From Mobilitalea sp. (GTDB taxonomy: Bacteria > Bacillota_A > Clostridia > Lachnospirales > Lachnospiraceae): 31,568 nt of DNA. The notes beneath the pieces were generated by a model. The model made no database searches and had not been told where the DNA came from. It worked only from the letters and a program-made list of their open reading frames with translations. Positions within the stretch are counted from its first letter, which is position 1, and each line of letters starts with the position of its first letter. Both the position numbers and the translations under genes were made by a program. This document shows, piece after piece, positions 15,401-23,591 of this stretch. The stretch is from assembly GCA_029974875.1 (NCBI GenBank), contig JARKQP010000576.1:1-31568 (forward strand), in the 5' to 3' direction.

Positions 15401-16795
15401 TTAACCCTCAATGCACCTTTCCAGTAATTTATGGTGCTCCCGTACCTGCTCTACGCTATCCACATCCCAGTCAGGAATATCATGGTAATGGCGCTGACCC
15501 TCATATTCCGTATTGATATACCCCTTCCAGCCGTTCTCCTTCAGCACTTTAATAATCTGCTCTGTCGGAATGCTATACTCCGCACCATCCTCCATTTCAT
15601 ACATTTTGCCATGGATATGTATAATGTATGGAATATACCGTGCTAACAGCTGCGGGTCACAATAGGTATAATGAAATGCTTCTTCTGCCCATATTAAATC
15701 CTCTGCATTAGGATTCATCTCCATCACCTTAGGAAGGGTTTCCTCATAGGTCTTTCTCTCTGAATAGCTCCTGCTGATAAATTCTACGATATCAGGTGTC
15801 GCACCCCTACGGATATGCTTTCTCTCCAGAATACGGACCGGTTTCTCCACAAAAATCCCCAGATCAGGAATAATACCGAAATGCTTTGTTCCGGTTTTCT
15901 TAATAAAGTCCACATACTCCTCAATCCATGGCGTCCCCAATTTAAATGGCGCATGAACCTCAATACCCATAATGATATTGTATTTTTCTGCACAGGGGAG
16001 CGCCCTCTCAATAATCCTAAGGGGTACTGCGCATAATACCCTCATCGTCTTAAAACCAAGACGCGCTGCAACCTTGATATCGCGCTCCATAGCTTCAACC
16101 GCTTCATCATCACTGATGAATACATCTTCATAAATCTGCCCGTCCATAAATGCATCATAGCAGGTAGGCTTGGTCTTATATTTGTCCATCAGCGAAAACC
16201 AATTGTCCACCCATGCCTGGGGAGGATTCGGAAAGTTAGGGATCATGGCTTCCGATATGATTTCTACTCCATCCGCTCCCAGATCAGCAACTGCTTTGAT
16301 ACAATCCTCCAGGGTCATTTGTCCAAGATAATACTCCTGCTGATAGCTATATAAGGATACGCCCCGTTTAATATTCGGAGGCATTTTATAGGTTTCCCTA
16401 AGCACAATCGTTTTCTCCCATTCGGCAGTATTGGGCATCAGCATCTTATTTAGTCCATAAACAACACGGATCATTTCATAAACCCTTACCTTATGCTCTC
16501 CGGGGGCAAGACCTCCCGGCTTTCTTATGGTAAGATATGCCACCTCACCAAAATCCCAACGCAAATCGTTCCTACCCTTCATTTCTTCAAAGGTATAGGT
16601 GCCATCTGCCACAGTAAAGGTCATCTGGTCCTTGGTATAGGTCTCCCCATCAACGGTTACCGTAAAATCACCAACGACGGCCAAGCAAACTCCCCTGTAA
16701 TAGGAAATTCTAACACCTACCTGAAATCCTATGACCTCATTGTTTTCTTCTACATTCCGAAAGCCGTCATCAAATATGATATATTTCTCAAACAT
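15401..16795 (-). CDS. Single-chain C-glycoside deglycosidase: CGD beta fused to CGD alpha
   Basis: A 464-residue fusion. Residues 1-132 are a DUF6379-type CGD beta subunit, matching the separate beta gene at 27659-27270 in blocks GFRNVEEN, VIGFQ, YYRGV and VDGE. After a short linker (RETYKMPPN), residues 142-464 are a CGD alpha TIM barrel, matching the separate alpha at 27191-26139 (IKRGVSLYSYQQEYYLG, PTCYDAF, TGTKHFG, DSVEQ). Metal ligands are E279, D311, H395 and E430; His281 next to E279 corresponds to the histidine proposed as a catalytic base in this family. Known enzymes are alpha/beta complexes that cleave 3-oxo-C-glycosides to aglycone and an anhydro or keto sugar. AAAGGAG sits about eight bases before the ATG. 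The gene is downstream of the operon A transporter and upstream of the PhlG-like gene. There is no internal stop or frameshift. Confidence 0.86.
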   Translation of the reverse strand: MFEKYIIFDDGFRNVEENNEVIGFQVGVRISYYRGVCLAVVGDFTVTVDGETYTKDQMTFTVADGTYTFEEMKGRNDLRWDFGEVAYLTIRKPGGLAPGEHKVRVYEMIRVVYGLNKMLMPNTAEWEKTIVLRETYKMPPNIKRGVSLYSYQQEYYLGQMTLEDCIKAVADLGADGVEIISEAMIPNFPNPPQAWVDNWFSLMDKYKTKPTCYDAFMDGQIYEDVFISDDEAVEAMERDIKVAARLGFKTMRVLCAVPLRIIERALPCAEKYNIIMGIEVHAPFKLGTPWIEEYVDFIKKTGTKHFGIIPDLGIFVEKPVRILERKHIRRGATPDIVEFISRSYSERKTYEETLPKVMEMNPNAEDLIWAEEAFHYTYCDPQLLARYIPYIIHIHGKMYEMEDGAEYSIPTEQIIKVLKENGWKGYINTEYEGQRHYHDIPDWDVDSVEQVREHHKLLERCIEG

Positions 16796-16844
16796 TATTT
16801 TTCTCCTTTATTTTGAATTTTTATTTCTGTCACACTTCCCGGCA

Positions 16845-16860
16845 TGCCGCTTTAGCGGCA
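16845..16860. repeat. Hairpin 1 of intercistronic array
   Basis: TGCCGC-TTTA-GCGGCA, a tight GC stem with a four-base loop in the leader of the CGD fusion gene, about 50 bases before its start codon. Confidence 0.6.
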
Positions 16861-16872
16861 CAAACAATCGGT

Positions 16873-16897
16873 GAAGAACGCTGTACTTGCGTTCTTC
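16873..16897. repeat. Hairpin 2 of intercistronic array
   Basis: Nine-base perfect arms GAAGAACGC / GCGTTCTTC around a seven-base loop, midway between the LplC and CGD fusion genes. No T run follows on the minus strand, so it is more likely an RNA stability or processing element than a terminator. Confidence 0.6.
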
Positions 16898-16898
16898 C

Positions 16899-16960
16899 AG
16901 TGTGAGACTTAGAAATTCTTAGTCCACGTATTTTGTGGGCTTAGAATTTCTTCTCACACT
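16899..16960. repeat. Hairpin 3 of intercistronic array, long imperfect stem
   Basis: Outer arms AGTGTGAG / CTCACACT, middle arms around AGAAATTCT / AGAATTTCT and inner CCAC / GTGG form one extended stem with a small bulge. It abuts the LplC stop codon. In operon A it would separate the transporter part of the messenger from the enzyme part. Confidence 0.65.
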
Positions 16961-17859
16961 TATTCCTTAACACCGCCCAGGGCGATACCCTTCACAAAGG
17001 ACCTCTGGAAAAACGGATATAATACCATAATTGGAATAACCCCCACCACAGCCATTGCCATACGGATGCCGGTGCCGGGCATATCCCTTTGCCCGATGTT
17101 TACGGTTCCGCTTAATGCAGCGAGGGCTTGTATATTATCCATAATACTCTTTAGGAGGTTCTGCAGGCTGTAAAGGTTAATATTCGTCAAGTAATATAAC
17201 CCATTGGTCCAATCGTTCCAATAACTGATCCCGATCATCAAGCCAATCGCAGCAAAGATTGGTAAGGATAGGGGCATAATTATTTTCCGGTAAATATACC
17301 ACTCCCCAGCGCCATCAATTTTAGCGGCTTCAATCAGCGCGGGATGTATGTTACTCGCAAAATTATTTTTAAACAGGATTACATAGAAACCATTAAATAA
17401 TAAGTTTGGAAAAATCAAAGCCCATATTGTATTTTTAACATGAAATATCTGTGTCCACATGATATAGGAAGGTACAATACCCCCATTGAATAGCATGGTA
17501 AAGAAGACCACGAAGGTAAAAAACTTTCGTCTGCGGTAATCCATTCTTGACAACGGATAGGCAAGAAGGGGACAAACCAATAAGCTCACTATAGTACCGA
17601 CAATCGTTATAAAAAATGTTATCCCATATGCCCTGAATATCTTTGCCGCATTGGACAAAAATAAATATTCATATGCATAAACACTGAACTTGGATGGCCA
17701 AAAGCTATATCCAGTCGATAATAAAGCTTTTTCATCGGTGAGTGAAGATGCAATCAACAAGATAAATGGGAGGATTGCTGCCAGGGTGAGCAACAGCAGT
17801 ATAATATTTATTATAATCTGAAATATTTTCTCATTAACGCCTGTTACACCAGATTCCAT
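16960..17859 (-). CDS. Sugar ABC importer permease, LplC type (operon A)
   Basis: A 299-residue inner-membrane permease of the CUT1/LplC group with six predicted membrane helices, beginning IFQIIINIILLLLTLAAILPF (about 11-31). The cytoplasmic EAA loop that docks the ATPase is visible at about 188-207 (EAAKIDGAGEWYIYRKIIMP). It ends with the conserved FVKGIALGGVKE. AAAGGAG precedes the ATG by eight bases, and the LplB gene ends only 12 bases upstream. It closely resembles the operon B permease at 29594-28695, so the two transporters are paralogues. The substrate is probably an oligosaccharide or glycoside (inference). The ATPase must come from elsewhere. Confidence 0.93.
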   Translation of the reverse strand: MESGVTGVNEKIFQIIINIILLLLTLAAILPFILLIASSLTDEKALLSTGYSFWPSKFSVYAYEYLFLSNAAKIFRAYGITFFITIVGTIVSLLVCPLLAYPLSRMDYRRRKFFTFVVFFTMLFNGGIVPSYIMWTQIFHVKNTIWALIFPNLLFNGFYVILFKNNFASNIHPALIEAAKIDGAGEWYIYRKIIMPLSLPIFAAIGLMIGISYWNDWTNGLYYLTNINLYSLQNLLKSIMDNIQALAALSGTVNIGQRDMPGTGIRMAMAVVGVIPIMVLYPFFQRSFVKGIALGGVKE

Positions 17860-17871
17860 ATTTATTCTCCT

Positions 17872-19215
17872 TTAAAATAATGCATTATCTCTATCCGCCT
17901 TGCGTACTATTCCATTCACCACAAGCACCAGGGCAAATCCGATCACCGCCTGATAAGTGCTGGCAGCTGAGGCCATGGAAATGTTGTTCATCTTCATCAA
18001 TGCCCGGTATACATAGGTATCTATTGTATTTGTCACGGGATACAGGCTTCCGGAATCCATAGGTACCTGATAAAAGAGACCGAAGTCTGAATAGAAAATT
18101 CTTCCCACCTGTAATAAAACCAAGGTAATTACTGTCGGTTTTAGAAGGGGAATCGTGATATGCTTAATCTGCGTCCACCTTCCCGCACCATCCACATAGG
18201 AAGCTTCATATAAGCTTCTGTCAATTCCAATGACAGAGGACAGATAAATGATGGAGCTATAGCCCAAGCCTTTCCATGTATTTATCACAACTAAGAAAAA
18301 GGGCCAATATTTTCTAGTCGAATAGAAATTTATTTCATTTCCCTCCCCTAACACACTTAGGTTCATAAATCCGGCATCGTTACTTAAGAATGCAAATACA
18401 ATGTATGCTACTATAATCATAGAGATCAGTTGGGGAAGCAGAATTGTTGTCTGATAAAATTTCTGTAATTTCTTATTTATTAGTTCGCTTAAACAAATAC
18501 CAACGATGATACCCATGATATTTCCAACGATAATAAATACGAGATTATATAATAATGTATTTCTGGTAATAATCCAGGCGTCGGCTGTTGTAAATAGATA
18601 TTTGAAATTATCAAGCCCAACCCATTTACTGCCCCAAATACCTAAACCAAAGTCAATTTTTTTAAAGGCGATAAAGACGCCTACCATAGGTAAATAGTTA
18701 TTAATGATTAAATATAACAAGCCTGGCACCAACATAAAATCCAAAGCTGTTAAAACCTTCAGGTGATATAGATTATATAGGCATCTGACCATAATCAGGA
18801 TACTGAGTCCGATCACTATGGTAGGACCATACATGGTTCCTGCTTTTTTTGCCACCTTTAGGATGCCATTTACCTGTAAGGCAAATAATACCTGTAATAA
18901 TATCTCAACAAATGCGAGAAGGCCTAAAATTGTATTCGCAGGCCGCCCCTTAATTTTTTTATATAAGAGTGCCACAACAATAATCAGGATAGCAACTAGA
19001 AACGCAGCCCATAAGGTAGCATTTGGAGCGATGACCGCCTCGCCTCCCATTATGACCTTGCCCTTCAAAAACGTAATCCCCGAAATTGTGTATGTTGATT
19101 TTTTATACGTATATGTTGCAAAGGGTGCCACATTTATAATAAGCATAAGAAGACCCACAAGAGCAACATCATATAGTTTTCCGGCTCCTTTAGCCATTTT
19201 AATTTTTTCCTTCAA
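17872..19215 (-). CDS. Sugar ABC importer permease, LplB type with extra N-terminal helices (operon A)
   Basis: A 447-residue inner-membrane permease. The C-terminal ~300 residues are a standard LplB permease (DFMLVPGLLYLIINNYLPMVG onward, EAA loop EASYVDGAGRWTQIKHITIP). The first ~145 residues are an extension with about four more hydrophobic segments (near 14-30, 66-86, 96-115 and 129-149); usual LplB proteins are about 300 residues. The start is a TTG eight bases after AAGGAG. An in-frame ATG six codons later (19197) has only a poorer AAGGAA site further away. The operon B copy has the same extension. It forms the transmembrane pore with LplC and receives substrate from the lipoprotein encoded just upstream. 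Confidence 0.92.
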   Translation of the reverse strand: MKEKIKMAKGAGKLYDVALVGLLMLIINVAPFATYTYKKSTYTISGITFLKGKVIMGGEAVIAPNATLWAAFLVAILIIVVALLYKKIKGRPANTILGLLAFVEILLQVLFALQVNGILKVAKKAGTMYGPTIVIGLSILIMVRCLYNLYHLKVLTALDFMLVPGLLYLIINNYLPMVGVFIAFKKIDFGLGIWGSKWVGLDNFKYLFTTADAWIITRNTLLYNLVFIIVGNIMGIIVGICLSELINKKLQKFYQTTILLPQLISMIIVAYIVFAFLSNDAGFMNLSVLGEGNEINFYSTRKYWPFFLVVINTWKGLGYSSIIYLSSVIGIDRSLYEASYVDGAGRWTQIKHITIPLLKPTVITLVLLQVGRIFYSDFGLFYQVPMDSGSLYPVTNTIDTYVYRALMKMNNISMASAASTYQAVIGFALVLVVNGIVRKADRDNALF

Positions 19216-19288
19216 CTTTTCATCTCCTTAATTATTATTATGGCCGCCTTCAATGGCTCGTCTGACAGTGCTATGAAATAAGCAGTAA

Positions 19289-19322
19289 ATTGGCATATCT
19301 GGCCTTAGCCAGATATGCCAAT
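19289..19322. promoter_or_regulatory. Intercistronic hairpin after binding-protein gene (operon A)
   Basis: Perfect 15-base arms ATTGGCATATCTGGC and its complement around a four-base loop, between the binding-protein stop codon and the LplB start. It shares the GGCATATC...GATATGCC core and position with the hairpin at 31287-31319. It probably protects the binding-protein message or partly terminates transcription, lowering permease output. Confidence 0.7.
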
Positions 19323-19328
19323 AACTAA

Positions 19329-20903
19329 TTATTGTCCTGCTAACCAAGCATCCAGTTGTGTCTGATACTCATTGACTACTTTTTCAATTCCTGCTGCCTG
19401 CATTTTATTTTTGAATTCTTCATAAACCGATAAATCTACGGAACCACTTTCTAACGCAGGTTTATATTCAGCAATCACATTCATAAGTGCTGTAAGCTCA
19501 TTTGAAACACCAGTGGCATCACAGGTGAAGCCTAGGTACTTTGAAGCTCCGGCTGCATCCATATCAGCTTTCGCAACCGTTCTAAAATCCGCACCCTGTC
19601 CCTGCCATGGATATACTAAAAACTGATTTCCATACAGGAAGTCCGGTGTATGATAAGGTACGGTAGACGCATCCACTCCATCAGGATATTGTGCCTGTCC
19701 GTCAACCACTACATAATCCCTTCCTTCAATGCCCCAGGTAAGCAGGTTCGCAATCTCTGCCCTGGTATACATTAAATTCATAAACTTCACGGCTGCTTCT
19801 TTTTCTGTTGCTGTTACCGGAACTGCCCAGGTGAATTTTGTACAGCTGCCGGTACTAATCGGTTCATTTAAAAGCACCGGAGCTACCACCTCATATCCGG
19901 TAGATCCTTTTCTGGATGCTTCCACGCCAATCTCACTGTTGACACAGATCGAGAAGGTTACATTATTCTTGATTAAATTATCGCCCATTTCTTCTGAGGT
20001 GGCAGCATCCTTATATACATAGCCCTTCTCATACCAGCTGCGGACTCTCTCCAGTGTTGCTTTGTATTTATCTGATCCGAAGTAGCTAAATACTTTATCC
20101 GTATTCTCATCCACAGCAATCAGCTTATAGTTATCGCCCAAGTTATCATAACCTGTATTGTCAGCAAATTTATCCTGATCCAGCCACGCGTTCTGAAGGG
20201 TAATAACTGTTCCGTCACCATCGTTCTGTGAAATACCTGTCAGGTCAGTTTTCTCAACAACCTGGCTTAAGATCTCTTCATATTCTGTCCAGGAGCTAAG
20301 GTTCTTCGCCTTCTCCATCAGACCTAATTCATTTAAAATATCCGCCCTCATGACAAGATAAGCATTTGAATTAAGTGCACGGAAGGTAGGCACCCCATGG
20401 ATCTTACCATTATACCGTGTTCCCTCAATATACTCCCCAACCGTACTTAAGAGCTCAGGAGCATATTCCTTCAGCAAATCGTCCAGTGGTAATAATTGAT
20501 TCTGTGCTGTCATAGAGCTAAAGCTTGCTGCCTGAATTGGCGAGGTCAGCATCAGATCCATCTTCTCATTACCAGAAATCATCAATGAGGTTTGCTGTGC
20601 ATAAGAACCTACATCAATATAGTTCAGCGTTACATGGGTGTTGATCTCTGCTTCTGTAATTTCATTAATCGCAGCTTCCACCTCCGGAGCTCCTTGTGGA
20701 GATGGCCCCAAGGACAGGATAACAACTTCAATTTCTGCCATTTCCTCCTCTTCCGGTTCTCCTGCATCAGCTGTAGGCGTAGCTTTGTCAGGAGATCCCG
20801 TTGTTGGATCTTCACTGACTACCTCCTCTTTACCACAACCCAGCATCATGGTCATAACTAAACTCACTGCCAATAATAAAGCCCAAAGTTTTCTTAATTT
20901 CAT
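19329..20903 (-). CDS. Sugar ABC importer substrate-binding lipoprotein (operon A)
   Basis: A 524-residue extracellular solute-binding protein of the LplA type. The lipoprotein signal peptide spans residues 1-23, with basic MKLRK, a hydrophobic core and lipobox LGC (C23). An acidic, Thr/Pro-rich tether (about 25-55) links the anchor to the two-lobed binding domain. The C-terminal part (about 385-524) looks like the DUF3502-type closing domain. The last 50 residues align with the partial binding protein at the right edge (EYKP, ESGSVDL, AEYQ or NEYQ, QLDAW). It captures the substrate for the LplB/LplC pore. AAGGAGG lies eight bases before the ATG. It is the first gene of operon A and divergent from the AraC-GH39 pair, which likely regulates it (inference). 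Confidence 0.92.
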   Translation of the reverse strand: MKLRKLWALLLAVSLVMTMMLGCGKEEVVSEDPTTGSPDKATPTADAGEPEEEEMAEIEVVILSLGPSPQGAPEVEAAINEITEAEINTHVTLNYIDVGSYAQQTSLMISGNEKMDLMLTSPIQAASFSSMTAQNQLLPLDDLLKEYAPELLSTVGEYIEGTRYNGKIHGVPTFRALNSNAYLVMRADILNELGLMEKAKNLSSWTEYEEILSQVVEKTDLTGISQNDGDGTVITLQNAWLDQDKFADNTGYDNLGDNYKLIAVDENTDKVFSYFGSDKYKATLERVRSWYEKGYVYKDAATSEEMGDNLIKNNVTFSICVNSEIGVEASRKGSTGYEVVAPVLLNEPISTGSCTKFTWAVPVTATEKEAAVKFMNLMYTRAEIANLLTWGIEGRDYVVVDGQAQYPDGVDASTVPYHTPDFLYGNQFLVYPWQGQGADFRTVAKADMDAAGASKYLGFTCDATGVSNELTALMNVIAEYKPALESGSVDLSVYEEFKNKMQAAGIEKVVNEYQTQLDAWLAGQ

Positions 20904-21136
20904 AACTTCGTCCTCCTTTTCTTTATGGCTCGATTATATGTCATAATACACAATAAATCTCTCATTTTTACATCCATATTATAATTTATAACCATCAATT
21001 CCTTAACTTATATAGAAGCTCAATGTTTCTTGTTCTATCAATCTTAATTTTTTCCTTGTTTCTTTAAGATTTCAGTGTTAAAATCAATATAACTATTGGC
21101 ATCTCAATTATCATTATTATATAAAAGAGGCATTAT
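20904..21136. promoter_or_regulatory. Divergent promoter region, operon A / AraC-GH39 pair
   Basis: A very AT-rich 233-base region between divergent genes. On the plus strand TTGGCA (21096-21101) is followed after 16-17 bases by a TATATAA box (from 21118), which would give a very short leader for the regulator. On the minus strand there are TATAAT words (for example within TTATAATTTATAACC and GATTATATGTCA complements) but no well-spaced -35, as expected for an activator-dependent promoter. Confidence 0.45.
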
Positions 21137-23569
21137 ATGTATAATTTAACAATGGAAAGCTATATACAGAAGGTAGATATATACAATCTAACCGACACTA
21201 TTAAACATTATAATGACGGCGTATGCTTCATATGCATTTTAAAGGGAAATGTTATCATTGAATTTCTAACAGAAAAATCCGAACTGAAAACAAATGACCT
21301 TATCATGATTCCTTGCGACACGCCTTATACAATAACTCCTACCATTCCAGCCTCAGTTTTATCAGTATCCTTTAACTATATTTTCTTCGCTAATTCTTTT
21401 CAGGATGACTTTATCAAAATACACTGCAATTCATCAAACGACCAGAAAAATGAATATTCGACATTGCTCACCTACTTAGCCAGAATAGCGATATCCAGCT
21501 TTTCCAATCAGAAGGATAACCGGTTTTTGATTCAATCACATATTTTTAATTTATTTCATTACATAAAGAGCAATTTTTTAACCCAGCCTACTACCTCTGT
21601 CTTTGACTATCTCCCCCAAAAAACTGGTGAAAAAATGAAACAAATCCATGAATATCTTAACCATTTCTACTATTTGGATATATCATTACAGGATTTAGCA
21701 GAAGTAGCCGGGTATACCCCTCCTTATTTGGCTAATTTCATAAAAAAGCATACTGGTGTAACATATTATGAATACCTGAACAACATAAGATTGAAGGTTG
21801 CCTGTGACTATTTAAAACATAGCAGGGAATCAATATTAAAAATATCCACCCACTGCGGTTTTTCTAACCTTCAGGCCTTTCAGAAACAATTTTTTCAAAA
21901 GATGGGTATGTCACCAGAAAATTATCGTTTTAGATATGAAGATATGTCCCATTTCATTGACATGAGTAATGCAGATCCTATTACCAATGCTGCATTTGCA
22001 ACTGACTTAATACTAAACCACATACCTTTAGGTTCTCCCCAGGCGGATGTGATTAAGAAAACCCTTACCTACGCTTATACTTTTAATGCCACAAAAACAA
22101 CCACTATCATCCCCTCCTGGAGGGAATTAATAAATCTTGGAAATTCCCTGAATTTTGAGGATCCAAGCTTCCGCTCACATTTACAGTTCCTTCAGGAGCA
22201 TTTACACTTTAAATATGGCCGGATCCCCGGAATATTACAGTTGATTGAAATATATAAAGAAGACTCTGTACTGTCCTACAGCTTTAGCAAGCTCTTTCGT
22301 ATCATAGATTTTTTACTCAGTATTAACATATCCCCATTCTTAGAACTGGGAAACAAGCCTTTTAAGATCTATATGCACCAAAATAGCAATCCATCCTTCC
22401 TGGAATATTCATCTGCTGTTGAATATGATAAATTCTTGAATCAAGTGCTTCCAATTTTTATAAAAGCGTGTGCCAACCGTTACGGGATAGAGGAAGTGTC
22501 CAATTGGCGCTTTGAACTATGGCAAAGGTACAATAATTGGATGACCTCTGTTGAGGATGCCGAGACTTATATGATGCGTTTTCAATTTTTTTATAATACC
22601 ATCAAGTCCTTTTTACCCCGTGCAGAGGTTGGAGGTCCCGGATTCAATACCGTTCTCGATATCGGTCACTTTGAAAGTACAGTCAGCTGCTTATATAACT
22701 CCAAAATTAAGCCGGACTTTTTCTCCTTTTACTTATTTCCTTATATCGATTTGAAAACCCATGCTGATTCAGGTGGTTTGATCTCCATTCTGTCCAATGA
22801 CTTGAATTTATACCAGAAAAATACGCAGCGGATCCATAATGTCCTGAAAAAATATCAGATGGACGATGTAAAGCTATATGCAACAGAGTATAGCTCCTAC
22901 ATTTCTCCAAAGAACTATACGAACGATTCTACCTTTCAGGGTGTGTTTATCATCAAGCAATCCTTAGATAATTTTAGGAATACCGATGCTATGGGTTATT
23001 GGCTGGCAAGTGATTCCTCCCTGGAATATACAACCAATTCCGACCTGCTCTTTGGAGGTAACGGATTATTGAACAAGGACGGCATAAAAAAACCGAGCTA
23101 TTATGCATTCAGATTTTTGGAGCGTTTACAGGATAAGCTGATAGGGCAGGGAGATAATTTTATTATTACTGCATCCTCCTCCCATAGCTTTCAGGTTATC
23201 ATGTATTACTGTGGCCAGTTCACCTTAGATTATTGCAGAAACCAAGAGAAATATGAATTGTTAGATTACCCCTATTCCGCATTTGAGGATTTACCTGCAA
23301 TTGAGCTCAATCTTACCTTAGATAATATACCCTCTGGGACGTATAAGATAAAACAACATACCCTGAATAACGAGCATGGCAATATTTTATATGAATGGAA
23401 TAAGCTTAACCACCAAAAGAATTTGAACTTAGAAGAAATCAATTACTTAAAGAGTGCCAGTATTCCTAATTTAGAAATTAATCAACGGTATTTTCAAAAT
23501 TCACTTACCATTTCTGCCAAGTTAGAACGTAACGAAGCAATATTATTCGAAATAGACTTGCAAATTTAG
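21137..23569 (+). CDS. AraC-family regulator with degenerate GH39 domain (copy 2)
   Basis: An 810-residue protein with the same order as copy 1. A cupin-like N-terminal sensor (about 1-100) precedes the AraC helix-turn-helix (about 167-266; second segment CGFSNLQAFQKQFFQKMGMS). A GH39-like barrel spans about 325-700, followed by a beta-rich end. The nucleophile position is retained (E584 in ATEYSS). The acid/base motif is WQRY (W462-Y465), so the catalytic Glu is Arg464. It is therefore probably a sensor fold rather than an enzyme. AAGAGG lies six bases before the ATG. It is divergent from the operon A binding protein and co-transcribed with the next regulator. The coding sequence is visibly more AT-rich than copy 1, pointing to a different history. 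Confidence 0.87.
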   Translation: MYNLTMESYIQKVDIYNLTDTIKHYNDGVCFICILKGNVIIEFLTEKSELKTNDLIMIPCDTPYTITPTIPASVLSVSFNYIFFANSFQDDFIKIHCNSSNDQKNEYSTLLTYLARIAISSFSNQKDNRFLIQSHIFNLFHYIKSNFLTQPTTSVFDYLPQKTGEKMKQIHEYLNHFYYLDISLQDLAEVAGYTPPYLANFIKKHTGVTYYEYLNNIRLKVACDYLKHSRESILKISTHCGFSNLQAFQKQFFQKMGMSPENYRFRYEDMSHFIDMSNADPITNAAFATDLILNHIPLGSPQADVIKKTLTYAYTFNATKTTTIIPSWRELINLGNSLNFEDPSFRSHLQFLQEHLHFKYGRIPGILQLIEIYKEDSVLSYSFSKLFRIIDFLLSINISPFLELGNKPFKIYMHQNSNPSFLEYSSAVEYDKFLNQVLPIFIKACANRYGIEEVSNWRFELWQRYNNWMTSVEDAETYMMRFQFFYNTIKSFLPRAEVGGPGFNTVLDIGHFESTVSCLYNSKIKPDFFSFYLFPYIDLKTHADSGGLISILSNDLNLYQKNTQRIHNVLKKYQMDDVKLYATEYSSYISPKNYTNDSTFQGVFIIKQSLDNFRNTDAMGYWLASDSSLEYTTNSDLLFGGNGLLNKDGIKKPSYYAFRFLERLQDKLIGQGDNFIITASSSHSFQVIMYYCGQFTLDYCRNQEKYELLDYPYSAFEDLPAIELNLTLDNIPSGTYKIKQHTLNNEHGNILYEWNKLNHQKNLNLEEINYLKSASIPNLEINQRYFQNSLTISAKLERNEAILFEIDLQI

Positions 23570-23591
23570 ATTATATTAAGGAGAGCTATCC

